64,000 nucleotides of DNA from Ophiodon elongatus (GCA_016806645.1 JACSYO010000389.1:438501-502500); one strand, 5' to 3'; positions 37,050-49,321 are shown, counted from the first letter of the stretch. Notes: generated by a model from the sequence alone, not told the origin. Numbers and translations: made by a program.

Positions 37050-37350
37050 GGGGAGGAGGTCAGGTGGTTCCGTGGTCCTAAAACCACTGGACTTTCACTC
37101 AGGAGACCGCTGTTCGTGTCCCGTGTGAAATCAGAAGTCCATGCTGATGTATTTGTAACGCCACTGCCATACTTAGTGAGTTAGTTAGATAGTTAGTTGA
37201 TGTTTTTCTTGACCGAAACAAGTAGTTCTGTTGCCTAAAGGCGCCCCGATCGCTCGTATTGCTGGACATTTGTGGGAAAACGCACAAAACAAATGCCAAA
37301 CTGTTTCGTAAGATATCATACGAAGCGTTATGAGAGGACATGTTTTAACA
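37050..37350 (+). mobile_element. Possible tRNA-derived SINE
   Basis: ggtggttccgtgg at 37063 and tgttcgtgtcc at 37111 are placed like the A and B boxes of a tRNA promoter, and ctttcactcaggagacc between them resembles a tRNA anticodon arm. The following 230 bases (gaagtccatgctgatgtatt, catacgaagcgttatgagag) recall the body of a fish repeat. It does not fold into a clean tRNA by eye, so it is not a functional tRNA gene. Confidence 0.4.
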
Positions 37351-39971
37351 GTCGTCATAAAAAGGCTGAAATTAATGAGATTAGATTTAAAAAAAAAAAA
37401 ACTGGATTACACGCTGCATCATTTGTTTGAAGGTCATTTGAAACCAGGTGAATGGTGGACTCCCCCACTGACAATGAGTGAAAAATGCCAACCATGAACA
37501 GAATCAAACATGGGGTTTGGTTTCATAAACACCTTAAGGTTTATAACTTTGACAAAGTCCATACTTTGAATATTTCCTCTGCGGTGGAGGCACACCCAGC
37601 TACAGGAATGGAGGGCCCCTTTGCTGGAGGCCTGCACTGTATTACATTTCTCCGTTTATTTGCCAGGGCGGCCGCTGTGCTGACAGACGAACGGCCTTCC
37701 TCTGTCACACCTGGTCACAATATGTCCGCTCAGCGCCTATAGAGCCTAGAGCGATAAAGCAGGGGGAAGGAAAGTTATCCGTCATGGCCGAGTGTCATGA
37801 CCGATGAGGAGAAGTGCAAACACCCAAAGCACCACATCTGCCGTCGGCGGTCTCCACAAAGAGCAGCGAGATAATGGTGACCTCAGAAACAACAGACGTA
37901 TTTATCCACCTGTAGAGAATGAAATTATGCATATAGTGATGAATGTTGCTCTTTAACAGCCTCTTCTATCAACCATTAATTACCAAACAACTCGGGTGTG
38001 AAATTGCCCCGAACACTGGCTCTGTGTGGCCGCTCAACTTTGGAGTGATCTTGTTTATTGTTCAGATATTTATGCTATTGGCTGAAATTTGATTTCAATT
38101 CAAGCTGTTTAAACGAGCAGCTTTTAAACGCTTTATGCGGGGACACGGCGTCTGACCGTGAAACACCTGCTCCCTGTACGCCATTGGTTCCAGGTCTCTG
38201 CTGGGATAGCAGAGGGCGTGCTTGGAGCATTTTCACATCAACATCACTGGCACATTATTTATTATTATGACCATCAGTGTAATCGCCGTAAATACACCGG
38301 GCTACCGCTGAGATGACTCACATGCACGGAGGAAAAACTGTATATTCCCGTATTTCGGCGGTAACCAGATTTCTGGATTCTGCACGAATTAAAACATCGA
38401 TTTAGAAACACAAAGCACTAAAGAGCTGCTCGCAGGAACATTTCAGGGCATCTTCCCTCCGAGTTGTTCTCACAACTTTAATGTGGAAACGTTAAGTGTA
38501 CATTAAAAGTTACTAAACACAGCTCTGACGGAATCATTTCTAAACACACTTTTACAGTTTCAGTTGGATTTACTCACTTAAATCGCTCTAAGGCAACTTC
38601 CTCTTAGTGCCCAGCTCCAATATCAAGACGAGAGACGAGATAAAAATGTTGATATGTCATTAAATTATTATTTATTACCATGCACTTATAACATTGAGCT
38701 TTAGGAGCAGCACTGAGTGCTCGCAGAATTTCATTTCCCCAATCATTGGTCGCACGCAGCTTTGTACATTTAAAAAAAACAAAAAACAAAAACTACAACC
38801 TCCTCTGCACATTTTCCACTTTTCTGGTTTTCAGAAAACATGCAAATACAATATTTATCTATAATCAAGTATCAGGTTTACATCAATGCAAACTAAAAGT
38901 GATTGTAAGCAGAGTTAATGTATTAATAAATATACATAACATCTGCATTATTTATTAGATGTCAATTGGGAAAACATAAGAACCACTCTCATAATAATAA
39001 TATGTATAATAATATATATAGACAGTTATAAATATAAAGACACAGAGAAGAGCATTCACATGCTCTCAGCACTTTCAAACTGTGGTCTTAAGAAAAGTTG
39101 TATGTATTGATGGTGAAATTGATTTGTCCAGAAATGAAAGCACCATAATGTCAAAAGAGAAAAAGAAAAATGTTTTTTCCGAGGTTCAAATCGAGCACCT
39201 GCTTAAGCTGAAAAGAAATCCACAAACAAGAAAAGCCGGGGCCGAATGTAGACGTCGTTGGTCTGTCTGATGTCCTCCTCAAGCCCCGAGGTAATTGCAG
39301 CCTAATGCACACTTCGTAAACGTCTTCTCCGCAGAGTGAAATCACCACAGTGCATTAGCAGATCTCTGAAACAGGTCAGATTGAGTTCTCTTATTTTCAA
39401 ACTACTCCACACTCAAATGATTCAGTGTTACTCTCCACTTGTGCTTTTCTACACAAAACAGACACCCACACTACATCTGGCTGAGACGTAATAACCGCTG
39501 GAATTTATTTATCTACGACGCCCTTGTTGGAGCGTTGACGTCTTATATTTCATTCACACTTCTACCTCACCAGCGTCTGGTTCACGTGTCCTTATGACCT
39601 TCTGTGTCGGTCCTCTACCGGCCTGAGCCGGTCCCTTGTTGACTGTCGGTTATTCTGTTCTATTAATCACTTGATCTTGTATTTTTATTTCCGTTATTCC
39701 ACTATGACTGTTCGCAGGAAGTTGCTGTGAGAGGCAACGTACCCTGAATACATAAAAGTTAATAAAAAAGAATTCAATGCCCTCAAAAATCCACACGGTC
39801 ACACTTTATGCAATCGTCTCTGAGAACAAGAGGCCGGGGTTATGCTCCATTTTTTATTAACGTCAACGAATGTCAAGAAAAGACAAACAATATATCCTTT
39901 TCTCAATACTTTCTGACTACCTTGTCTGTTTCAGTCAGGCCCACTGAATCCTACTTAAGATATAGAAAAGA

Positions 39972-39972
<1 letters not shown>

Positions 39973-40003
<31 letters not shown>
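39973..40003. repeat. (TA)n microsatellite
   Basis: About 15 TA dinucleotides in intron 2. Confidence 0.95.
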
Positions 40004-40005
<2 letters not shown>

Positions 40006-41469
40006 CCAAAAACAGATGGCCACTGTTGTTTTCAGGAGGAAATAGCACTTTGATTGGGGACGACTTTAAGCTGCGGATTAGTGCACATGCGTCGCTGGAG
40101 TGAGTATTTGAAGCAGCAGAACTGCGTATGCGCGATTAGTGTAAAATATATACTATCCTTTAAATACATGCATCAATCAGAGAAGCAGATTACACACAAG
40201 CTGCGCTGGAGATGAGAGAGAAACGGCTCCTGTCGCACCTGTTTCTGATGAATAAGACGAAAGAGTTCCAGCAGAAGTTTCTCGCAAAAGCAGATGGGAG
40301 AACATGTTAAAAGTAGCACTCTTAAAGCAATCAGCATCCACTCGACGAAGCACATTCACACTCGTGTCAGTGGCTCGCGCTCCGTCGATCAATCTGTCCA
40401 CGTAACGCAACACGAGGAGGAAATCATGCAACAGAATGCGACGAAATCCACAAAATGACTGCGAGCAGCTGGCGGCGACTGTATTACGAGCCACACGTCA
40501 ACCTCTGGCAGCTTCGATGGCCCGACCCTGGAGGTGAGGAAGTCCAGCTGAGGCGGTGGGAGTCGAACACACGGTGCATTAAACAGGAATCAAACAGCAG
40601 CCCGTGCTGCTTGTTCTGCCTTCAGGTCCGAGCGCGTGAACAGAATGTGCCTCACTTGGACGCTAACGAGTGTGAGTGCTTATCAGCGAGTCTGCCACAC
40701 AGCGGCTTGCTTTTCCCACGAGGTACCCGCGTCCTCCCCGTATGCGTATCCGTCACCGAACCACCAACCCAGGCAGCAGACGGGAAACGTACGCGGCTCG
40801 CTCAGGACTCAAGAATAAAGAAGTAAGTGAAGAAGTAAAATGCCAACGTCGGGTTAGTAAACCTTGCGGGCAAATGGTAAAAAAAACAAACATTTTGGAG
40901 CTGATGATGGAAAGTATCTTCGGGGTGAGCCGTCTCACTTCCCTCTCGTCTCTGTTGAGAGCTGTACATGTGCAGTACCGACCGGGTAATGACAAAGTTT
41001 ATGAGCTTTTCAATTATCTTCGAGTTTAGTTGGGTGACGTTAAAGGATGCGGGTGAAACTTCAGACTACACGACAATAAGCTTTGGTCTTTGTTGTTATT
41101 TGATAACCGCTAATAAATAACACAATTTGCATAGGGGCAAGTAAAAATGTACTTCTGGCTTTGTCGGGCACTTGAAATGATGAAGGGACTAAATGTAAAC
41201 CATACTTTGGTGTTTGATCTTCATCTCTTTACCTAAGAATCTTTACAAAATGTACCAAAACACTGGCAATGAGGAAGATCTTCTTTAGATAATACTGAGA
41301 ATAATTATGAAACAAAATTCAAATCATGCCCTCTAAACTAAAACAGAAAGCTGGTTAGAACTGAACTCAAACACTATTACTCAGCGTGTTTACCAGATAT
41401 CTCGTCACGGCAGAGAAAAACATCATTAAGGTTTTAACCCTGTAGCGGCTGAACTTAGTGGAGCAATAA

Positions 41470-41665
41470 GCTGCTTGAGAGACATATATTTCCCTCAGGA
41501 GTTGGTGGAGACCAAACCAGAGCGAAAACCAGAGTGAATATTGGACCTACATTCATCAGATAAATAAATTAAACTCAAAATGAATGTTAATGTATTAGCT
41601 AGACGTGTAAATAGGCAACTTTCTGCCAATAAGTTGCACTTAAAAGGCGATACATGACAGTGTCG
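41470..41665 (+). repeat. Dispersed repeat, copy 2 of the gagttggtggaga family
   Basis: The blocks caggagttggtggagaccaa, cagagcgaaaaccagagtga, tacattcatcagat and aaataggcaactttctgcca match copy 1 at 30640 in order and orientation. Confidence 0.62.
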
Positions 41666-42299
41666 TGTTCACAGCTTGTTTAAACAACTCACAAAACATC
41701 AGTTATTGCAGGTTTAAGGAGGATATCCATCCATCACAGAGTGTGAAGTTTCTGTATGTGGTGCTTGGTTCTTCTATCCATCTACTCATCCTCGGTATCA
41801 AGACTCATTCTAACTAACCAGTTCTTATTGTATTTATTCCCAAAACACCATGACTATGAATGCACCCCAACACTTCACAAACTGCTTATAGGCTCAATCA
41901 CGACCGCGTCACAGCAACTGGTGACAAGAAAAGACTACAAATTGTTACTTTAATCGATGATGCGTAGAGAAGTGCTGGTTTGTAATGCGCTATCGGGATG
42001 AAAGAAACATCCATCCGGGACAAATGTGCACAGACATGAACTCAGTAGCGCAGATGTCTGGAGGGGACAGGGTGATCTAATGTGTGACTGTGGAGAGGGT
42101 CGAGGACAGGGGTTGGGGGTGGAGGTAGTGGGGTGTCAGAGTTAAAAGGTGGAGCCCTTCCTTTCAAGCGGAGGTTAAAAGCCTCTGAGGACGTAACCTT
42201 GGATTTAAAGGTCTCCGGGTGTGACTCATGAACAGGTGTTAGAACAGCTGTATTAGAACGGTTCCTGGCTGCAGCGAGTCAGATGGGGGAGAGACGGAT

Positions 42300-42340
42300 G
42301 AGGGGAGGGGTGAGGGGTGAGGGGTGAGGGGTGAGGGGAC
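42300..42340. repeat. 8-bp GGGGTGAG tandem repeat
   Basis: About five copies of ggggtgag in a row, giving at least four runs of four G with short loops, a quadruplex-capable pattern. It lies about 855 bases downstream of exon 2 in the direction of transcription (intron 2). Confidence 0.85.
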
Positions 42341-42849
42341 AGTAGCGAGGCGGAGGGTGAGGCCTCAGACCACCGTGACAGCCCACCGGGCCTCGGAGCG
42401 AGCATTCCACCACACTGATGGGGCTGTTTGGGAAAACACTTAAGGAAATAAGACCTTGACATGATCAGATTTATTGTGCATAACAATTGCTGCTGCATTT
42501 ATAATGTGCTGTATGAACTTCATCAAACATTCGTGACCAAGAGCCAAGTCGCTGTAGCTTTAAGTTGCTCATATATAAAGGGCCGTATTTTTCTGCAGGC
42601 CAACCCGGAAGTTAGCATCACCCCGCTTATGCTCGGTTACATTGTAGAACAAAACGTTAAAAGTCTCGTGAACGTTATTCACAGACCTTTTTTCAGGCAT
42701 CTAACAAAGTAAAAAAAACATTGACTTTGAGATGAGATGAGAGAAATGGAAGTGCAAAAATGCTGACTCATTTCTGGGTTTTAGGACGTATTCCTGCAGC
42801 ACTCTATTATCCAACACTCCCACGACACAGAACCCGTCGCCAACATTGC

Positions 42850-42851
<2 letters not shown>

Positions 42852-42897
<46 letters not shown>
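42852..42897. repeat. (GT)n microsatellite
   Basis: About 23 GT dinucleotides within 300 bases of the exon 2 donor, in intron 2. Confidence 0.97.
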
Positions 42898-42900
<3 letters not shown>

Positions 42901-43194
42901 AACCTGCCCAACTGGCCTTGACAGCACTTCAATTGTGTTTTTTTCGTTTTCATCTGGATGGAGATGTTTGTACGAAGCAGGGAAAACCCAGTGTACAAAA
43001 ATACCCGTGTATGTGTGTACTAGACTTGTCGAAAGCTCCGTAAAAAGCTAGTAACTTGACCTTGAGTTGAGCATGTTTCATCACAAATATCTATTTTTAA
43101 TGCTCGAATGGGGAAACCTGAAAGCCTTTGGTTTCTCTAATTCTCTAAAACTCACATTTGACATTGTGCAAACTGCCGGTAAACGTGTACTCAC

Positions 43195-43344
43195 TCAGCT
43201 CTGCGATGCTGCCCACCCGGGTGGCGAGCAGCGACTGCTCCAGCGTGCGGAGCTCGGCCTGGGTGTAGGCCTGACCCTCGCCCCCCCTCCCCGAGCGCTG
43301 CTGGTCCCGGTGCAGGTTCAAACTCTCCGGCAGGCTCAGCACAC
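43195..43344 (-). CDS. abtb3: ABTB3 exon 2 (internal coding exon)
   Basis: This 150-nt exon encodes the end of a split Gly codon, 49 complete residues and the first base of a Ser codon (phase 1 in, phase 1 out). The acceptor is cttgcag and the donor is a strong gtgagtac. It contains LPESLNLHRDQQRS, a short Gly/Arg-rich variable stretch, and then AELRTLEQSLLATRVGSIAEL. The first and last parts match vertebrate ABTB3 closely as I recall it; the middle differs, as expected of a linker. In the family this segment links the N-terminal histone-fold-like region, encoded by the missing exon 1, to the conserved helical core. No catalytic motif is present. Because 150 is a multiple of three and the phases match, skipping it would keep the frame. 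A long open frame on the plus strand across this exon is only its antisense. Confidence 0.93.
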
Positions 43345-43859
43345 CTGCAAGACGGGGCAAAAAACATTTACATCAAAACTTTTTCATCTGCAGCACATTT
43401 TCAGCTTTTCACTTCTTTTTTTTTTTTTTTTGTGCTGTCGAATCAATCACCAACTCTGTGAAATAACAGGGGAAAAGAAGAAAAAAAAGAGTCACACAAA
43501 TCAGCACTTTCAGTTAAATATTCATAACAGAGTTGTTAAGCTGGAGGAAGAAACATATGTTCATTTCACATGCGGCAGCCAGAGTGCAAACATTTGTGCA
43601 AGTGATTAAACATTGAGACAAAGTCGCAGGTTAACGACACGCTGTGCTGCACGTCTTCGTTTTGTGGGGGAAACATCTCTGCTGGTGTCCCGAATAAAAA
43701 CCTCTGACTGAACGTTGGAATGAATGAGACGCTGATTTATTTTGTCTCCGGTGATGTGGAGCGGCTCTTCTGCACAAAGGTTTCTTTTTACCGTGACAAT
43801 TACACGACTCACAGTGCATAATTATTGCAGAATCGCTTATCATCTTTGAAATAAATTGT

Positions 43860-43965
43860 CCCCGAGTCTCGGAGTTTGGTGTAACTCTGGCTTACCGCCC
43901 GACTCTTACTTTATAGCTCGAGCTCTAATTGAGCTAATTAGGGTGCGAGCCACATTTGTTACGAC
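43860..43965. promoter_or_regulatory. Candidate conserved intronic element with paired TAAT sites
   Basis: The near-palindrome ctaattgagctaattag at 43924-43940 puts two TAAT cores in opposite orientation, a layout bound by homeodomain pairs. The surrounding sequence looks unique and lies about 515 bases upstream of exon 2, in intron 1. Regulatory function is inferred. Confidence 0.3.
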
Positions 43966-44032
43966 AAGGCTGTAAATTCAAAGCATGACCTTGAGCATAA
44001 ACCGTTGGTATTTGGTACAGGTGTACTCTTTG

Positions 44033-44064
44033 CCCCCCCCCCCCCCACACACACACACACACAC
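44033..44064. repeat. C-run and (CA)n microsatellite
   Basis: A run of about thirteen C passes directly into nine CA dinucleotides. Confidence 0.93.
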
Positions 44065-44706
44065 TCTCCTCCTGCAAACAAGGTGCAGCAGATAATGTTG
44101 GCTGGAGAGGATTAATCCATTTAGGTGGTGTTACTGCAGCCAGGCTTTGTTTAGCTGCAGAGAATGGCTGGTGGCAGATGGGATATTGAGTTTTTTGCTG
44201 CAGGAGAATGGAAAGCAACACCCTGCCGAGTGCTAATCCTAATGACACGACGCAGGGGGACACGCCGTTTCTCAACAAACAGTAATTACAACACGGAGGA
44301 GCTCAGTCACAATTTGACCGTGTGCGCGATGCCAGCGCAGAAGACAAACGCGCCACGCAGGCGGACACGGTGCGGAGAGTCTGGAGTTTTCCCTGCCAGC
44401 TCCAGACTCCGCCCGCCGTGTCCTCTTCCCACAGAGTCCAGCCCAAGAATTCCAGTATTCCCCAGTCAGAGTCCCGCTCCCTCTTCCTCCCACAGCCTTT
44501 CCGGGGAGGTCAGCTTTATTTGGAGCCTCCGATGATGATTACAACAGCTTTTCTCTGTGACTGTTTAACCACTGAACGGTATTGATGGAGCAGCTGGTAT
44601 TAGGGTGTGTCTCAAATGGCTTTCTGTGAAACAAAAAGGGATGCTTTTGGGCTGCGATGTTGGAGCATTTCTATATTTAAAAGAGAAGAAAGATTCCTTT
44701 ATAAGC

Positions 44707-44880
44707 CCGTGGTTCTAAACCTGGGGTCGTGAGATCAGTTCCGGGGGGCCGCCAGATGGCTTTGAGAAAAAAATAAAAGAACATATTAAAAAATAAGAGC
44801 AGCTAAACCAAAACAGAGGGTCGTGAACACCAAACTGATTATTCTGGGGGGCCGCGACTGGAAAAGGTTGAGAGACACTG
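44707..44880. mobile_element. hAT-like non-autonomous remnant
   Basis: The ends ccgtggttctaaacctgggg and ggaaaaggttgagagacact followed by g are inverted to each other in the cagtggttctcaacc style of hAT/Charlie elements. Both sides also carry ggggggccgc blocks. The flanking eight bases match only partly (ttataagc, ctgtaagt), so the target duplication is decayed or absent. There is no transposase. Confidence 0.6.
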
Positions 44881-45485
44881 CTGTAAGTAATGATATGGTG
44901 ATGAGCAGGAAGGTGAAAACAGGGCTTCATCTGGATGTAAAGACAAAGTTTATACACATCTGACCGCTGTTTCAACAGCATTTTAAATGACTATATTTTA
45001 AAGTGTAGTTTGGAGCCACTTCACACTGAAATATAGCAATTGATATGCTCTTTAAATGGTTCTGTAATCAAGAAGGAAATGTAAATCTACCCACATTTCG
45101 CTCAGTTAATTGTTCTTTTGACCTGCAAATCATTAGCATTAAAGTAAAAACTATATAAAGAAAGATATGAAGCTAACTTGGGACTAATGCAAGTCAGAAA
45201 TCGAGAGGGACTCTGGCAGTTCTTTATATAGAAAGTAAACACATCAGTGTTGCCTTGCTGCAAAATGCTCAGCACAGCAAATGTCTAGGGAAGGCCAAGT
45301 CCAAAAAAGTACAGTAGAAATTCTGAAAGAAGACTTCAGAGTGCCTGATGGCAAACAGAAAAAGCAGGGATTCCTCCACCCTCATTCCTCCATCTCCTGT
45401 CCCAGAGAGAAGTGGAGAAATCTCCTCTAATCACCAAAAACATATTGCTATTCACGGCTACCTCTGCTGGAGATTTAGCACTCGC

Positions 45486-45516
<31 letters not shown>
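45486..45516. repeat. (GT)n microsatellite
   Basis: About 15 GT dinucleotides in intron 1. Confidence 0.95.
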
Positions 45517-45518
<2 letters not shown>

Positions 45519-46859
45519 AGGGGAAAACAAGTTTGAATAATTCACAGGGCTTTCCGTAATCAAGGCCTCCCATCTTGTCCGTCACCCCAACTTCATCTCC
45601 CCCAACGTTTCCAGTTTGTTTTTTTCCCCCCACTGCCCTAACTATTCTTTTAATATATTTCTGGGAGCCCTTTGCTGAATAATTCATCCCGTCAGATCAA
45701 GACATATAAACAACTCCGCAGCTCTCCCTTTCCCCACCTCCCACTCCCTCTGCATGTTATCTCTCACCAACACTTGGCTTCATAGGATGAAAAGAAGAAA
45801 AAAAAGAAAAAGTATGAATATTTGATCCTAGGTGCTGTTTGTGTAATAAACATCAGAGGTGAGAAAGAAGCCAGTCTGGCTCTTTGGAGACTTGGAAAGA
45901 GAGGAGGAGGCGGGGACGGAGGGGAGAGGGAATGCTGACACAAACGTCTGATTGGAAAATGACAAGCAACATGAGACTCGGAGGCATTACAGGCGTGTTT
46001 TATAAGCTCACATTTCACTTCAACCACATCTTCACGTGACCTCCGAGGTAATTGCAAGAGCTCGGCGGTGTATATATACGCTTGAGAAACAGTCTAATCC
46101 CAGGTAAACCGATTTGACCTGCATTTTTTCTATTCTGGGGCTCCCTTCATCTCTGCTACCGCCGCCGGGCAGAGGAACACGGAGACTGGGTCACCGGGAC
46201 AAGACCACTTTAAACCCCCCCCCGAGTCCTCGATGCAGAAATACTGCTGCTGGTGCAAGTCATCATAAATAATGTAGAGAATATTGAGCTGTGCAGGTAC
46301 GTGCACACAACAGCTGTCTGTAAGGGAACAGATCATCGGAGAAAAAAAGAGGAGGGACAGATGAGAAAACTTTTTTTTTTTAACTTCACTTGGCCCAGAA
46401 CAAAGCAATTAATATGAATCTCACAGCTTGAAACTATGGAACAAAGATGCTACTCTTTGATATTATCCACTTAATGAAGTGACTTCTCCACCAAGGTTTT
46501 TTTTTTATGTTTACACGAGCCTGATGAGCTGGAACGTGTTTGAGGAAGAGGAAGCAACACAAATATGGTTCTCTTCATTTCTGTGTTGTTGTTTTACAGC
46601 TCTTAAGGATGTTCAGGGTTCAGCTCAGTTCACGCTTCCAGGTGTGTTTTGAAGTGACTCTCTCTCTCTTAGACGACGCACACGCTGTTCTTCAACTATG
46701 GTGAATCTTGACCTGCAGGTTTGACCAGCGCCAAAGCTCAAAAACATTCTGAGAGTCAGGTGAGAGCGCTCTCCTACAGAAACTGAACCCATCTCCCCAC
46801 CAGCTCACCACACTTTACATCTCCTTTGTGTGATCACAGCTCTACAGGTGTTGGTTGGG

Positions 46860-47045
46860 GTATTTTTCTTTACGTTGGACAGAGCCAAAGGTAGCCGTTT
46901 CCCCCTGCGTTCAGTCATTATGCTAAGCTAAGCTAAGCTGTCTCCCGGCTGAAGCTTAATAAACTGATAGAGTGGTATCGATCCGCTCGCAAGAGCGCGA
47001 ATAAGCCGGCTTCCCAAAAAACGCTGGACTTTTCTTTTAACGGCT
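46860..47045. repeat. Dispersed repeat, TTAAAGGAAYAGTT family (right part)
   Basis: It contains ttggacagagccaaaggtag, gctaagctaagctaagctgt, gatagagtggtatcgatccg and gcgaataagccggcttccca, matching the right-hand blocks of the element at 4955. Confidence 0.62.
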
Positions 47046-47779
47046 TTTAGACAGCAAATAAAACCGAAAGCATTTGACGTGAGTGAAAAGTATAAACAGA
47101 ACACCGCGGCTGATATCGTTGCCCTTTCCAAAAGGGGAAACGGCTGACATCTCAAAACAAAGTGAGATGCTCAGGGAGTTCAGTGGACCGAACTGGCTGC
47201 AGCCCTTTCCAACAAATCATCACTCAGTGTTTACCGAGCCCTGATGGAGACGGATGGAGGCGTGACCTGCAGGCTGCAAGCCGAGGACCTGGAGACTTTC
47301 CAGGAACTCAAGAAAACAGCCATGTTTACAGCCTCATAATGGAAACACCGTGCAGAGTTTTTTTTTTTTTTTTTTTTTTATTTAAAAAAAGGTTTTGACG
47401 TGACGGAGGAGAGTTTGATCCATGCGGCCGAAATGAAAAACAATCAGCAACACGTGTCTGAAAAGCCTGACAGCACTTCAAAGAAATAATTTCCAGATCC
47501 ACCACGTCCACAGAGTGATCTGAAGTCTAAGACGCACCAAAGAGACTTTTATTCCAAATGCAGAAGCAGTGCACACCAGTTTCACCGGTGACAGTGCAAC
47601 AGGGATTTGAGGAAGATACTGCTGGTTTAATGGGACACCGTGACATTTTAAATTCAAGCTATTTGCTGACTGACACAAGAGGTTAAACACATTTATATCA
47701 CCGGTACAGAAGTGATGCATCATGCCTCTCTACACCTCTGCTGCTGAATTCACTGAAGTTTTTTAGGAATTTATGAATA

Positions 47780-47870
47780 TTATTTTTGGGGCTTTTTGCC
47801 TTTATTGGATAGTGCAGCCGAAGAGAGACAGAAAAGGGGGCGAGGGAGGGGCTGAGATGCAGCAGATATC
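47780..47870 (+). repeat. Fragment of a dispersed fish repeat
   Basis: The segment ggggctttttgcctttattg, then gagagacagaaaagggg and gctgagatgcagcaga recalls a widespread fish repeat with a purine-rich core. It is only a short fragment. Confidence 0.5.
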
Positions 47871-48114
47871 ATAAACTGATAAGGCTTTTGAAATGAATAC
47901 GGTGTTCAGATTTACCTGACTACTTGGATCATAATTGAATCGTGAGGCTGGTGAAGACTTACACCTCTGTTATAAAATACAATGTGATATAAGCAGCGTG
48001 TGTGTAATTAATAGCTCGCTATTCAGACTTCCCTGCCTTCTGCGTGAGAAAAGAGCCGTTTAAAAAAACGGCTTTTCAGAAGAGAGACGGGACGCGGGAT
48101 TGCCTGGACTGTTG

Positions 48115-48260
48115 GATATTCAGCCCTGGGCATAATGGGAATCGTGATCAATGCCATCCCTTTTCATGATTGACAGCCAATCCTTTTTCAATGGCTTCAC
48201 CACTTAAGAGCGAAGAAAGCTCAATTCCTTAATGCCCGACCTTTGATCGGTCTCCTCGAG
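48115..48260. promoter_or_regulatory. Candidate enhancer-like element with PBX/MEIS-type site
   Basis: tgattgacag at 48167-48176 is the textbook composite PBX-MEIS/PREP site and is followed directly by ccaat. The surrounding unique sequence (cataatgggaatcgtgatca, cacttaagagcg, cgacctttgatcgg) looks like conserved non-coding DNA rather than repeat. It lies in intron 1. Single motifs occur by chance, so confidence is low. Confidence 0.35.
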
Positions 48261-48681
48261 AAAAATCACTTGAAAGAAAATGACTGCCCAATAACAACCG
48301 AAGCTTTACGATGACATGGGTGACACCAAGTAAGCCACAAGCACTGAGCCTCGTCTGCTCTAAAGAGGACGACTCAAGGTCAATTAGGTCACTTTGAGAC
48401 GGCGTGAACCATCAGTGGCAACACGTGCCGGTACTGCGGCACCAAACCCCCCCTCCCACCACCCCGCGACCACATTTTCTGCAGGAATGCCCGATCGATT
48501 TTTTTTTCTGTTGTGAGAAAGTGGCGCTCTCCCCTTGACAGTGAGAAAACTCTGCCGGAATATTAACAGGTAGTTGCCATGGCAACAGGCGACTGCTGCC
48601 TAACAGCGCAGTGATTGCCTGTGCTGGAAAAGAGCAGCATTTCTTCTTCTGTCTTTTTCTTCTTTCTTTACTGTAAGTAAA

Positions 48682-48683
<2 letters not shown>

Positions 48684-48743
<60 letters not shown>
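48684..48743. repeat. (CA)n microsatellite
   Basis: About 29 CA dinucleotides. The antisense open frames of poly-(CV) here are artefacts. Confidence 0.97.
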
Positions 48744-48744
<1 letters not shown>

Positions 48745-49260
48745 GAAAAGAAAAGAAAAACCCCTCTTCTTGCTGCTCTGTGAGTTTTAAGCCCCAGACT
48801 CACATCCACACGGATGACCAGCCACCCAACAAAAAGCATCTCATCATCGGGGGATGATTCAGTTGGGTAATTGCTGCATCTAGTGTACCAGAGAGACATT
48901 TATTCTCTCATCAATAATGAATGAATGTACTTGGGACTCAGACCACATTAGCAGTGAAATGGCCAAAATGATTTAACGGTCGAACCCAACTGGCGAACTG
49001 CAAATGTCAGCCGCAGATCCATGACCCAGCTGCCTGCAGGAGCCCACAGCACCGGGGGAAAGAGTGGACACAGAAGAAAAAAAACTATTTTCAATAGAGC
49101 CCCATTGTGCTTTTACGGAAACGCGAGGGTCTAATTAGTTATTCATTTTGAATGTGTTCTAAGCTTTGAGGCTCCCAAGATGATCAGCAGCTCTCATCTC
49201 CTCAGTAAAGAAGCACATGGCTCGTTGATGTCAGCAACGCGCAGCTATACTGCCTCACAA

Positions 49261-49321
49261 ACATATATATATATGTATATTATATATATATATATACATG
49301 CATACATACATACATACATAC
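49261..49321. repeat. Compound (TA)n/(CATA)n microsatellite
   Basis: A short TA tract passes into four or five CATA units. Confidence 0.93.

Larger units (their letters stand above)
21459..43194 (-). other. abtb3: Intron 2, 21.7 kb
   Basis: The intron starts with gtgagtac below exon 2 and ends with cttccag before exon 3. I see no coding exon in it. It holds a (GT)n tract at 21.9 kb, repeat copies at 22.1, 26.0, 32.3 and 34.1 kb, a G-rich tract at 23.5 kb, the TA-rich tract with a terminal hairpin at 28.4-29.1 kb, the decamer array at 30 kb, a related repeat pair at 30.6 and 41.5 kb, a SINE candidate at 37.1 kb and a (GT)n tract at 42.85 kb. The rest, including 24000-25900, 26400-28400, 35250-37000 and 37400-41400, is AT-rich, apparently unique intron. 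A possible conserved element lies at 28140-28310. Short open frames here have no recognisable domains. Confidence 0.88.

Noticed and set aside
37050..37130. Functional tRNA gene
   Set aside because: The boxes are degenerate and no complete cloverleaf with paired acceptor stem can be drawn by eye.
560..43344. Assignment to ABTB2 rather than ABTB3
   Set aside because: Several positions (EAMYHSAEHG, VTLQTERPFLVLPP, SLLATRVGSIAEL context) fit ABTB3 better from memory. A database alignment would settle it.
43067..43609. 180-codon open frame on the plus strand
   Set aside because: It is largely the antisense of ABTB3 exon 2, which is better supported, plus T-rich intron.
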